Assembly (NCBI GenBank): GCA_016165875.1
Contig: JABBOT010000001.1
Coordinates: 11,907,306 to 11,971,305, forward strand
Direction: 5' to 3'
Length of the DNA: 64,000 nt
DNA from: Acanthopleura granulata
Taxonomy: Eukaryota; Mollusca; Polyplacophora; Chitonida; Chitonidae
Part shown: one piece after another, positions 23,448 through 36,000 of the stretch
Layout of the letters: each line of letters begins with the position of its first letter
Position numbering within the stretch: the first letter of the stretch is position 1
Notes under the pieces: model-generated
What the model was told of the DNA's origin: nothing
Seen by the model: the letters and a program-made list of their open reading frames with translations, nothing else
Database searches by the model: none
Program-made: the position numbers and the translations under genes

Positions 23448-25670
23448 TAAACATGTCGACCTGCCTCCCAAAGGATCGACTTCTGTTGGATTTTATAGTT
23501 TAATTAATTATTCTCCTTGAACCAAATGGTCAGTAGTCTTCCAAACACCCCGTAAAACCTATTAACACTGGTTATTTAGAAATCCTCTAAAACACGCGGA
23601 ACCATAATGAAGTTATCTTCCTATCCGCTTCGTATTCCCATCATCTTTTTCACAACAACCCGCTGCTTCCAGGTAAAGCAAATAAACTGTAGAGCTCTGG
23701 TTTATCCTCCGCTGATTGGCGGCAGCTGGGTCCTCTCACTGACAATTGTAACATCAGATACAGACCAAGATACAGACCTCCGAAAACATGTTTAACCTCG
23801 ACCCTTTCCCCCAAAGGTTTGCTTTTATCTCACAAACAACTCATTCACAATACCCGCTCACCTAAAGGTCACTGAATGTCTGTGCACGTGGCAAAGAATA
23901 CCAACCCTCTCTCCGCCATTCAGATCGCAGAACAGTAGTTTCTGCTGAATATCGCATATTTGGACGAAGTGGGAAATGTTATAGTGAATTGTTTTAATTA
24001 ATCTCAACGATAATCGTTTTAAACTCGATATCTTTTAGGCATTCCACTGGCTTTTCCAAAGATAAAGTGTACTTCCTGTTTCTCTCACTTGTCAAGACTA
24101 TAGTTAAAATCAGAAATTTTTACATCCCTTCATTCCTAGATCATTCAAAGCAAAATGTTTCTATCGGAAAATGTGGAGAAGCTTATCTTTGCTGTAATTA
24201 AGACCTTTTCTGTAATTGCGCGATTCATTCTAGTTCCTTGTGCGTGTATGCAGGATAAACCCCTCCTTGTCTCTGAAATTGTTTCTTGACTATGCTTTCG
24301 AAACTGTTACGTCTTCTTGATCACCAGCCGGGACTTCGCTGTGTCATTTCCAAGCTGTTACTATCAAAAAATACGTTTTGAAGGGATTTACCGACATCTC
24401 GTTTCTTACTCTTCGAGGTCAAACTTTTCATGTCCTTGAATTTCCATTTGGCACCCAAGAACTCGGATGTTCATTCAATTACAATTTCTTTTTATACCAT
24501 TCTTTGGAAAATATCATAATATGAAATGTTTTATTTGACCTAAACTTTACCCGTTACCTGAATCGCCAATCTTTCCATATATCACGAACTCCATTAAAGC
24601 AAGAAGTGTTGCGAACATGGAAATATATAACCCAACCCAAGAAAATCATCCAATGACAATTTAAACAATTTCTTCCTGAAATTTTATTTATGATAAGCCA
24701 TTCTGTTATTTTTGTTGTCTGCACAACTGAATTTGTGATTGTGTAGTTATATTCTGAGGTAGTTGTTAAAAAGTGTACTTGATGACACGCAATAAACATA
24801 TGCCTTTTGCATTTAGTTTCATTTCCTTGTACCGAGCTCCTACCTTACCGAGCATATCTTTAATAAGCCTGAAACTGGAGAAACTTTTTTCTGGGACATC
24901 CAGAATTTAGATGACATTTACATACAGCTGTCTGTTTCAGCTCAGAAATAGAGAAGAAATAAAAAGAGTACCCTGTAGCGAAAAGTTTATTATTTTCCTC
25001 AGAATCCCACCGTGAACTGTTTAGGAGAGGAACCAGATCGGGCTGGTTTGGTTCGCGATTCACTTTTAGACTAGTGCACCAGATAAAGGTCAATGCCGTT
25101 TGCATCGCGTGAGAAATAGGTCGCGCATGCGCAGTAGAACAAAATTAATCCATGAAGCCCGCCCCAGGCATTTCATGAGCATCTATATATACACTGTTTC
25201 TTCAACTTTGAGTTCCCTTGATATTTTTTTTGTCCAAACTGCGACAAACAATTGTAAGTTTACTTTTGCTGTAAATTTGCTGAAAGGGAAAATACTTTTA
25301 AAATGTACTGCTTAACAAACACTAATTCACTTAGACCGAGGATGTGATGTCTAAGTCTAGTGATGTCTATCTTGTCCTCTGATCATAATAGAATACTTTT
25401 ACGCTTAACTATATAAAACAAAAAGGCAGAATTGAATCAAATAAGAAAATTAACCTCGAGAATCTCGGGAAAATTAACGTCTAGAATTTGTAAATACAAC
25501 AATTTCTGCGCAAGGTTGTCTAAAAGAGAAAATAACCATTATATAAGAAATGGAGTTCATGCTTGAAGAAGAAGGTTCAGTGAGGATGTGTAGATATTAA
25601 GCAGAGACGTATAGACCTCAAATGAAAACAGATAGGAGAAATCTGTGTTGTTGTTAATGGAACTATAAAC
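23448..25670. other. long stretch without recognised genes
   Basis: No coding family, RNA gene or array recognised. Minus open frames at 24554-24799 and 24860-25105 lack support. Confidence 0.35.
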
Positions 25671-25676
25671 ACCACT

Positions 25677-28062
25677 TTATTTTGATCGAAGAACGTATAA
25701 GAATCAGATTGGTAGAAGGACGTATAAGCATCACATTGGTAGAAGAATGTATCATTGGTTTAAGTAAGCATAACATTGGTAGAAGAAGGTGTAGGCATCA
25801 AATTGGTAGAAGATCGTATAAGCATCAGATTGGTAGAAGAATGTATAAGCTTCACATTGGTTGAAGAATGCATAAGCATCACATTGGTTAAAGAACGTAT
25901 AACCATCACATTGGCAGAAGAATGTATAAGCATCACACTGGTAGAAGAATGCATAAGCATCACATTGGTAGAAGAACATATAAGCATTACATTGGTAGAA
26001 GAATGTATAAGCATCATATTGGTTGATAAACATATAAGCATCACATTGGTAGAAGAATGTATAAGCATCACATTGATAGAAGAATGTATAAGCATCATAT
26101 TGGTTGATAAACATATAAGCATCACATTGGTAGAAGAATGTATAAGCATCACATTGATAGAAGAATGTATAACCATCACATTGGTAGAAGAATGCATAAG
26201 CATCACATTGGTTGATAAACATATAAGCATCACGTTGGTTGATAAACATATAAGCATCACATTAGTTGAAGAATGTATAAGCATCACATTGGTTGATAAA
26301 CATATAAGCATCACATTGGTAGAAGAACATATAAGCATCACTTTGGTAGAAGAATGTATAACCATCACATTGGTAGAAGAATGCATAAGCATCACATTGG
26401 TTGATAAACATATAAGCATCACATTGGTTGAAGAATGTATAAGCATCACATTGGTTGAAGAATGTATAAGCATCACATTGGTAGAAGAACGTATAAGCAT
26501 CACATTGGTAGAAGAATCACATTGGTAGAAGAACGTATAAGCATCACATTGGTTGAAGAATGTATAATCATCACATTGGTAGAAGAATGTATAAGCATCA
26601 CATTGGTTGATAAACATATAAGCATCACATTGGTAGAAGAACATATAAGCATCACATTGGTAGAAGAACGTATAACCATCACATTGGTAGAAGAACATAT
26701 AAGCATCACATTGGTAGAAGAATGCATAAGCATCACATTGGTTGATAAACATATAATCATCACATTGGTTGAAGAATGTATAAGCATCACATTTGTAGAA
26801 GAATGTATAAGCATCACATTGGTTTATAAACATATAAACATTACATTGGTAGAAGAATGTATAAGCATTACATTGGTAGAAGAATGCATAAGCATCACAT
26901 TGGTTGATAAACATATAAGCATCACATTGGTTGAAGAATGTATAAGCATCACATTTGTAGAAGAATGTATAAGCATCACATTGGTTTATAAACATATAAA
27001 CATTACATTGGTAGAAGAATGTATAAGCATTACATTGGTTGAAGAATGTATAAGCATCACATTGGAAGAAGAATGCATGAGCATCACATTGGTTGGAGAA
27101 TGTATAAGCACCATACTGGTAGAAGAATGTATAAGCCTCACATTGGTAGAAGAATGTATAAGCATCACATTGGTAGAGGAATATATAAGCATCGCATTGG
27201 TAGAAGAACGTATAACCATCACATTGGTAGAAGAACATATAAGCATCACATTGGTAGAAGAATGCATAAGCATCACATTGGTTGATAAACATATAAGCAT
27301 CACATTGGTTGAAGAATGTATAAGCATCACATTTGTAGAAGAATGTATAAGCATCACATTGATTTATAAACATATAAACATTACATTGGTAGAAGAATGT
27401 ATAAGCATTACATTGGTTGAAGAATGTATAAGCATCACATTGGAAGAAGAATGCATAAGCATCACATTGGTTGGAGAATGTATAAGCACCATACTGGTAG
27501 AAGAATGTATAAGCCTCACATTGGTAGAAGAATGTATAAGCATCACATTGGTAGAGGAATATATAAGCATCGCATTGGTAGAAGTATGTATAAGCATCAC
27601 ATTGGTTGAAGAATGTATGACCATCACATTGGTAGAAGAATGTATAAGCATCACATTGGCAGAAGAATGTATAAGCATCATATTGGAAGAAGAATGTATA
27701 AGCATCACATTGGTTGGAGAATGTATAAGCACCATACTGGTAGAAGAATGTATAAGCCTCACATTGGTAGAGGAATATATAAGCATCACATTGGTAGAGG
27801 AATGTATAAGCATTACATTGGTAGAAGAACGTATAAGCATCACATTGGTAGAAGAATGTATAAGCACCACACTGGGTTGAAGAATGTATAAGGATCACAT
27901 TGGTTGAAGAATGTATAAGCATCACATTGGGTTGAAGAATGTATAAGCCTCACATTGGTTGATAAACATATAAGCATCACATTGGTTGAAGAATGTATAA
28001 TCATCACACTGGTTGAAGACTGTAAAAGCATCACATTGGTTGAAGAATGTATAAGCATGGAT
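25677..28062. repeat. 2.4-kb satellite array of a 27-bp unit with higher-order repeats
   Basis: The unit AGAAGAATGTATAAGCATCA plus CATTGGT repeats about 88 times. Variants include a TTGATAAACATATAAGC type, a GTTTATAAACATATAAACAT type and a GTTGGAGAATG type. Variant order repeats as blocks: the segment starting AGAATGCATAAG at 26881 recurs at 27259 (378 bp, 14 units), and a similar block starts 162 bp (6 units) earlier at 26719. The GTTGGAGAATG block at 27093 recurs at 27471 (378 bp) and 27714 (243 bp, 9 units). The array therefore grew by unequal exchange of multi-unit blocks. Four of six frames of the unit lack stops, giving long false ORFs of up to 721 codons on the minus strand. Confidence 0.95.
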
Positions 28063-28214
28063 GACAAGCGTCGTACCGGTACTGGTTGATGGACACAAAA
28101 TCCTAAATGAGGTGAAATGGGACGAGGCTTCCACCAGTTTCGTGGTACCATTTGCCGAATTTCACTGTCTATAACTTTCTATTGAAGGCTAATTAAATGT
28201 ATTAACAACACAAC
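28063..28214. other. right flank of the 27-bp array
   Basis: Unique sequence separating the array from the short dispersed repeat. No gene seen. Confidence 0.35.
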
Positions 28215-28285
28215 ATTTTGAGTAGTTCTATATATCAGTGACGTGTAATAAATTGCGATTAACATCACTACAGTTTTTTTATCTG
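28215..28285. repeat. short dispersed repeat, copy B
   Basis: GAGTAGTTCTATATATCAGT through TTAACATCACTACAG matches copy A at 11205-11275, including the CAGTGACGT and ACATCACT ends. Confidence 0.5.
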
Positions 28286-31200
28286 ATTATATGAGAACAA
28301 CATTCAACCATCATAAATCTTTAAGCAGCCAGGGCAATGCTTCATAATGTACTTCGGAATCACGAACACTTTTACAACCTCCTGAAAGACCTAGCAGCAA
28401 ATCCTTCGTATCGCGATCCCTGGCTTCCGGCTATACCTGATGACACCGTACCTGCGTGAGTAAGGCAGCCCCTGGAACCCTTTCGTGGGGTCAGTTCTAA
28501 TGCTAACGTTGCCACTTACAGCAGGTGTCTCGGATACAGCTGTGTTATGGCGGCCCATCGGCACCTGATTATCAGCTGTAATCATAACCTTGGTTATCCG
28601 AGTACCCTGTTGGACAGACTGATCTGAGTGTTCCCAGTTCAAACATATTAGTTTGGGTGGAATCTGCTCGTTCTTTCATAACGCATGTTTTCCATATTGC
28701 TTTTGTATAAGAGATGAACAGAATATCTTGTGTATTAGCTTTTTGCTTTAATGTTGAAAACAAATAACAGATGGCAATCGATGACAATGACGTGCAAATC
28801 TTGATGCTTTTTAATGAAACTAATTGAGTTTTTGATATTACAAGCAAGTACGAAGCCTGTTGAATTTTGTCTGTCAAGATTTTAGGTTTATAGTTGCAGA
28901 AAGGAGTGAACTAGACAATAAGTTAGCTTTTGTACTTAAGATATGACATGTCATCAGTTTGCTCTTTTAGCAAACGTTCTCTACAGCGCAACGCTATACA
29001 CTTGATAAAACCACATGCAATTAGCTGGTTTATGATAATATTTGATGAATCAAAACATGCAAGGCCTTTGTTCTTATGTTACTTTATTATCATTACTGGC
29101 GATTGTTTCCGCAGAACAGTTCAGACAATAGTCGGATGCAGGAAAAACAAAACCTCCTCGTCATGTGCACTTCTCTTTTCTGAATGATGCTTGTTCAAAG
29201 AGAGACAATGTGACATCTTTTAAAGATATACTTTATTCTGATTTTATGACATGCAGATAACCCCAAGGCCATGCTTTTTAAACGATGTGAATATTGTATT
29301 AAAACATTTTTTGTTTTGGAGAGATCCACAAAATTGCAAAGTGATGCTTGTAAATTGTTTCACGAGCCAATTTTAACCCGCAATTTCCGACCTTTTTCTG
29401 ACCGTGTTCATTGATTGGTTCGCCTGTGTTTCTGGGAACTAGGTACTGAGTAGACACTGTGGCAGTATAACCATTCTGGTTGACCCCTGCCTCACTCTAC
29501 ACAAGTCCATCAGTTCCTCTGTCAGTCAGCACCCTACCCCCTCCCCAAGCCCACCTGGAATCACCTGTCCGCTGTCTGTTATGCCAACCTCGTCTGGAAC
29601 TCGTCTCTGCTGACCTATTAACCCCTTCATCACGATGGCCTAATCCCCATTACCAGTCGTCATGTCAAGAAACACGGATGCCACTGAGCGCTTCAATCTT
29701 CATGCAGTTTTCTGGAAGTCGTAGAAATAGAAAGCTGCGATTCTATTGGAGTCTTTAACTCACCCAGAACGATTATCAATGGCTGCGTGGAATGCCTGCT
29801 TGACATATAGCCTGTACTATTGGAAAATGAGATAACCTATTTATCAAGACGTTCTGGGCTAAGAAGAGACTTGGGCTTTTATTCTACACTGCCAATCAAA
29901 CATTCTCACGTACGGGCATTCCAGGTCAATAATCGCCACATTAATTTACAAAACAACATTTAACTAGAAACACCAAGAAGTAAAAACAACATATTAAGTA
30001 AGAAATCAGATTCACTTAAGGGTTGAAGTCAGTAGTCTTTATTTATCTCAGACAGACGCCAGGGCGTTTGTAAGGACATACTTTTAATCAGTATGTTAAA
30101 CCGCATGCCATTGTATTTTACATAAGTTGTCATTAATCAAAACATCTATCTAGCTTTGTTTGCAATGCTCAGGTGAAGTGGGTCGTTGCAGGCATCTCCA
30201 GTGGAACTATATATGTAATCAAGCTATAACTGGATTCGCGAGCGCAAATAACGGATCCTTTTATATAGTTTGCCCTGAAAAGCCCCTTGTTGCACAAGGG
30301 CATTAACAGCCTTAATCTGCGTCTCCCTTCATGAGTTTTGTTATTGCAATGTTGTAGAGAACACCGTATGTGCCAGTCTGTTTTTCCGCGGTCAAATACG
30401 TGTAATCGGTGGGCGCATCTGAATGTGCACACTATACCAATGGACCCAAGGCGTCGGGAATATGGACATGAGTGACATAACCATTTCACAACACATGTAG
30501 TATAAGTTTTGCGCTCATCGCATTCCCTCGTGACGTTCGAATGCAGATACACATACCAGTAACAAACTTATAAACATTAGTCTACTGTTGCACATTGGTG
30601 CCTATAATGCCTGCATCCCTAATGATGTCAACCTTGTCCAGAAATATATCAAAAACGTGTCAGTAATTATTTGGGTACCATAACACAGTTATGCAAATCT
30701 TTCATGCAGCTCCGTTGTTGTTTACATGCTTGTCCAAAGCATGAACTTCACTAACATCCATGTTCGTACATCAGTGTAAAACTGCATTGTTTCCCTTTTA
30801 TATCTGTAAACGTTGCCTAAGATAATAACAATTCTGCCGATTTTTGCCATCGTGCATGGGCTTTATTTACGTCAGAAAAGTACTCAGAGTGGAACATGTA
30901 AATGTGTACCCTCTTCGTGTTGGCTTGATTCCCCGTGGAGTCACCTGTTTACACTCCGCTGGGTGAGTTTGGAAGCTAGAATTTCTCCTGCCCGGCTGTC
31001 TCACGGCGCAGGCCGCAAGTGAAGAGACTATTAGCATATCTTCAGTCGGAGGCTGGGCAAAGGCGAAAGGCTAGAGGAGGACTGCCAGGAATTTGGTCAG
31101 AGAGTGGGAGTGAGGGAGAAGGGGGCAGTCAGTACCGAAACAACTTTGACCCGGTCTCCATTTACCACCGTTAAGAAACAGGTGTTAAAGTTAGATCGGG

Positions 31201-32570
31201 GCTCTTCACTGACTACTGCACAAACCTAGAGTGGCAAAGCCACAGCTTGGCACATATATACACCTACTGTCCGTAAAAACAGCTGGGTTACTAGTTCCGA
31301 CATCGCGCACAAAGATTGGTACACCTCCAATGACAGGAAGTTAAGAGTGGTCATAAAAACATCGGGAAACTATTTTTAGCACGAAAGTCTATTTGACGGC
31401 ATTATGATCCATACTTGTACTTACCAAAACCTCAACTACATTATATACCCTTGTCTCGGTGTAAACCGCTGACCTGGTACAGTGTTAACTAGAACGCAAA
31501 AAGCATTCGAGTGAATGGGCAGTAATTTAGTCTTTCTGTGAATGGAATATCTGCCAAAGATCAGAAGTCTGCCGTCTGCTTTTCACCTCCAAATATTCTA
31601 TATATGAAATATTGTTTGTCCGGGTTGCACGAACAACACAATTTTGGTTTTTTTAAGCTACAGTGGCTTTTTATAAAATTCCAGATATGTCGATCCTCGA
31701 CGAGTTGAAATTTTGCAGTCAATCGCGAGAACTGAATCTGGATTTATAGCCATTCATTGACATTTCAATATTGAATGCTTCCATCCCCATTACTATGTGA
31801 ATTTCTAAGAGTATCTAAGATGGCTGTATCATCAGTTGTACATGCCAGTCTTATGTTACTTATCAAGCAGACAAAGAAAGCACACTGTTATCGTAGATTC
31901 GCTTTCAGACAATCAGTCTTTGCAGCATGTATCTTTTAGGTCATTTTACAAGGAAACACTAAACCTTGACCTCGCGGCACTGATGGATGTTCCGACCACA
32001 GTGTTTCATGACTAGGTGCAATATTTGCATTTAACCTGGAAACTTTTAACGGGCTATATACGAGCTTGACATTTGAATAGAATGTCACGCTTAGAGCATC
32101 GGCGGTCCTATCAATGAAAACTTATGACTGCTTCTCTCTTGAATATTAGCAGTTTTTGTTGGTATTTATGCATTATTTCTTAAATATTCATTGCAAACGG
32201 GTCCTTTACAAAGGTTGTTTTAGAAATGGATCTATTGGTATTGCGGTTATCGACTTTGAAAGCCCTTTGTAGTTAAATGAAGGAATGATGACCTGGAGGC
32301 TTACCTTCTAGCCGTGTTACATAGTCAAAAATGCACAAAAGAAGGGGAGTTCTAATGCCAAAATCCTGCAAGAGATTTCGATTTGAACTGTTGGTTTCTG
32401 GAAGCCCCCTGATGCTCCATGCGTTGAGGCGCTTACCAAGAAACTCTCATTGCTACGAATTGTCACCAAGAATGGTTAGAATTAAGGTAAAGCACCTTGA
32501 ATGGGAGACTCTGACTGGTTACATAAAAGGGCCCAAATCGCAGTAATAGCGTTCTGTTTCCTGCTCTGAC
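28286..32570. other. long stretch without recognised genes
   Basis: Several short open frames (29480-29758, 30169-30552 minus, 30813-31022) have no recognisable domain or splice partner. No RNA gene or array is supported. Confidence 0.35.
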
Positions 32571-32574
32571 GCTG

Positions 32575-32725
32575 CAATGCTTGTGTACTACTTAAGTGTT
32601 TTGTCTGCAAGCATGCACCTAAACGTGTGACGTTCTGTAGTAAAGAACAACGGAGTACACAGCTTTGGACCCTTTTGTTGAAGGCGGGAAGGACTTTTAC
32701 GACTTTCCCCTTTTTATAAATGACC
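32575..32725. repeat. dispersed repeat family, copy 2
   Basis: Homologous to 14600-14725: GGAGTACACAGCTTTGGACC, CTTTTGTTGAAGGCGGGAAG and the CCCTTT-rich end align with copy 1. Conceptual minus-strand peptides are also related. Confidence 0.65.
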
Positions 32726-32789
32726 AATAATATAGCGCAGTCTATAGAATGCAAACTTATCTACCTTTTCGTTTGGGAATAATTAAACA

Positions 32790-33042
32790 CCAGCCGATGG
32801 TGTTGTTGCTGTATAGCACGTGACGTCATGGCAACACGCGTCGGCTCGTGCGGCCACAGGCAGCTTCTAGCATAGGTGATCAGTAAGGCGCTGGACTGTC
32901 GGCCAGACGGGACGTGTAAGCAGCGAGGGCAGATAGCCCATCTCCATGTATACTCTACACCGCTCCCTCCACTCCGAGATTATCCCCAGACCGGACAGAA
33001 GGACAGCTTGTCCGAGTTAGGTCAATCACTCTGCTGTTACCA
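32790..33042 (+). promoter_or_regulatory. putative promoter and 5' UTR of the kinase gene, with E-box overlapping a CRE
   Basis: Just upstream of the first coding exon the base composition rises. CACGTG (32817-32822) overlaps a perfect palindromic cAMP-response element TGACGTCA (32821-32828), followed by TGGCAAC, an RFX-type half site. No TATA box is evident. Promoter function is inferred from position and motifs only. Confidence 0.4.
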
Positions 33043-36000
33043 ATGCCGGACATAGCAGGAGAACACTCTGGGGATGAAGACCCTGACTGGGAAACGCCCT
33101 ACTCCCGGGTCTGTGCTTACAAACGCAGGCTGTAAGTAATGTTTACTGGCGGCAAAAACTTTCACTGGAAAAAGTATGGAATTTCTATTGACCGGTTTCA
33201 CAATTTATTACGCACGATCGATTTACAAGGTTATAGAGATGTTTGTGTAGGTCATAACTGCCTTTGTTGAACCTGTTTTCCACTTGGCTCAAAACCTTTG
33301 CCTGGGAATAAAAAAAAATTTAAAAAAAAAAGCAAAAACACTGATCATTCGGTTATCTGTTTTACAAATGGCCATATGTCAGAAATATGTTTCAAGAGTA
33401 TTTTACGCGTAAATCGGCTAAAATGTTTCATCCATTAATTAAGATTACCCGTAATACAATTCATATACTAGAATAAACTAAATAACTCTCCCTTAATATT
33501 ACCATGCATCAAAGTCCATTTCAACTGTCTTTGTCTCGAAATATATAACGTTTTGCGAAGTTATTTATCATTTTGTTCCTGTATAACCTTGTATTTAAGA
33601 GAGACACAGAGGGTAAAATATTTCGTTTTATTGGTCTTCACCGAAGCAAACACTTCTGCATAATGTTTTTGCTTATTTCAAAAGTCTTGCATTTATGCCC
33701 GTTATACAGGTCTTAGACCTTGTGGGATTGGGGGTTAGAAGGAATGTATATATAAACAACGATGACTACTGCCTTCATCCCCACTTCCCGTCTAGATAAG
33801 CTCTCAAATGGTAATCAGCATGTCCGAGCAAGCCATCTTTGTCCATATTAGCTCAGTCTTCGTGCCTAGTCCCATCCCATCATTTATCTTGTCCAGCAAG
33901 TTGTTAACGGCCGTGGTGGTCAGTTCACCGGTAAGCACATCGCCTAACTTTCCTGCAGAGATAAAGCATCTCTGTTTAATGTATTCTGACCACCAACGCT
34001 GACCACCGACCAGCCGAGTCTTCTCTCCGACCATATTGTGATTATTGCAGACTGCGGCATTATGCCTTTTGGTACATAGCGCTGTGTATACCACAGAGGC
34101 CGGCAAGTCAGGGGATTGTGTGTTTATTGATGGACCAGATAACTAACCATATTCCTCACGGATCGAACATGTTATGACGTATATGCCGAATTCTTCAGAA
34201 AATGAGTTGGTACTAGGAAATACACGCACATTTGTGGAAATCAGAACTAGTTTTAATAAACTATACTTGTATAAATGTATAATGTATAAATGGTTTCATT
34301 CATCAGTTTGTTGAAAACCGATATGGGAGCAAAGAAGCGTTTTCCATGTGCTGCCTATACAGATGTGCGCGAATGTCTAACACACATGTGTACTGTTTCC
34401 CTTCTCCAGTCTAATGTAAACAGTTTGATGAGGTTGTATTAATTGATATGCTATATGCGCCTGCGCACATGCTCCATCCAGATGAATTTTGTACATTCAC
34501 AAGCATTTAATCACCTATCAGTCCGTGGATGGGAATACTGTCTTCAGGTAGCTAACTAGGGTATTGCTGGAAAACTTCCCATCTGCCAGATCGTCCTGAT
34601 GGCAACCTTCAGACGTACAGATGATATTTTTTCTGTATGTTCTGCAGGACAAGACACATCTGGCTTACCAGATGTCTGACCTCCATATGCTGTATGTATA
34701 TAACAATATACATGCTACATAAGCCAAGGCCAGCTTCATATCAATGTTTCCTCATCAAAGGCGTGTCTTGTCCTACAAATATAGCGTTGTGACTCGTCAT
34801 TTTCTCGGTAACCCTCTCGACTGTAGATATATTTGATTTGTGGGGTTTGAAAAGGTCCCCGATAAACCAGTTACAACATTGTCTATAATTAAATTAAACT
34901 CAGTTTAACCTCCTTCATGCGTGCTTTTAAGAAGCAGTGCTCTGATCATCTAAATAAAAAGTCAGACAACTTTAAATGCCAAAATGATAAAAATTATTTG
35001 TGCGTCATCTTAAGATAGCCCTACACTGAGTATCCACATACTTATATGCCTTGTCAGTGCGTAAATGGAACATGTGCGGAACTTAAAAGCACAATTATGG
35101 TCTGTAATCATGTTCCCAAATTTAATGAACCCTTTCTGTGGGAAAGCTCCATGTTGAATCTTCCTGCAAAGTTTGCGGTTTACGAAGACTTGCCGTGTAC
35201 CGTGACCAAAGATTCATATAACGTGTCATAAAACACCAGTACAGATCTATGCATCGGAAAAGTTGGTGCTGTACATATGAAGGTGAATAGATAAATGTAC
35301 AGAGAACCACATGTTGTAATTACTAATAACTTTACACCTTCAGTTAGTTCATCCGAAGACGACACGTTGTAATTAGTAATAGTTTAAATCTCGATCTGGT
35401 TTCTAGCAGTACCATGGGTTTGACCACGCGTTGTCAATAATGGCATAAACCTCGGTTTCTTGCAGTACCGTGGGTTTATTCGAAGACCAAACGTTGTAAT
35501 CAGTAATGGTTTAATGCTCTCTATGTATTCCTACAGTGCCATGGCTTTTTCTGCAGGTCACACATTCTGATTAGTGATGGTTTAAACCTCTGCATGTGTT
35601 TTCTTGCAGTACCGTGGGTTTATCCGAAGAAGCCATGAACAGTAAAGTCCGTGTGGACGAGACCGAGTATTTCGGAGGTAAGAGCGTGTTACCCGCATGA
35701 CGTATGCATCACCAGGAAATAAAAGACATCGATTAAGACGTCATTAAATTAATCAACTACTCAATGGCGTCAAAATTTAATCAAGTAACAAATGAATCAG
35801 CCACGTACGTATTTTCCTCACAGTTTTGGTATATCGCTATGGAGACCTGATATTCAAAATTTTTTGATGGTAACCCAGATGATTTTAAGGACGTGTCTGC
35901 AAGGGCAATAAATGTAATGGTCAGTAGGCAAATCATCGACGATTCTCACTACGTTAAACAACTAAGGAGATAAATATAACATGAGGAAAAGTCGATCACC

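Noticed and set aside
25677..28062. CRISPR-like regular spacing
   Set aside because: Units abut directly with no unique spacers, and the context is eukaryotic.
25752..28151. Long open frames on both strands (up to 721 codons)
   Set aside because: They are produced by a 27-bp unit divisible by three with four stop-free frames; the peptides are 9-residue repeats with no flanking coding sequence.
33804..34106. 100-codon minus open frame in kinase intron 1
   Set aside because: Protein-like composition but no family match, splice partner or element borders.
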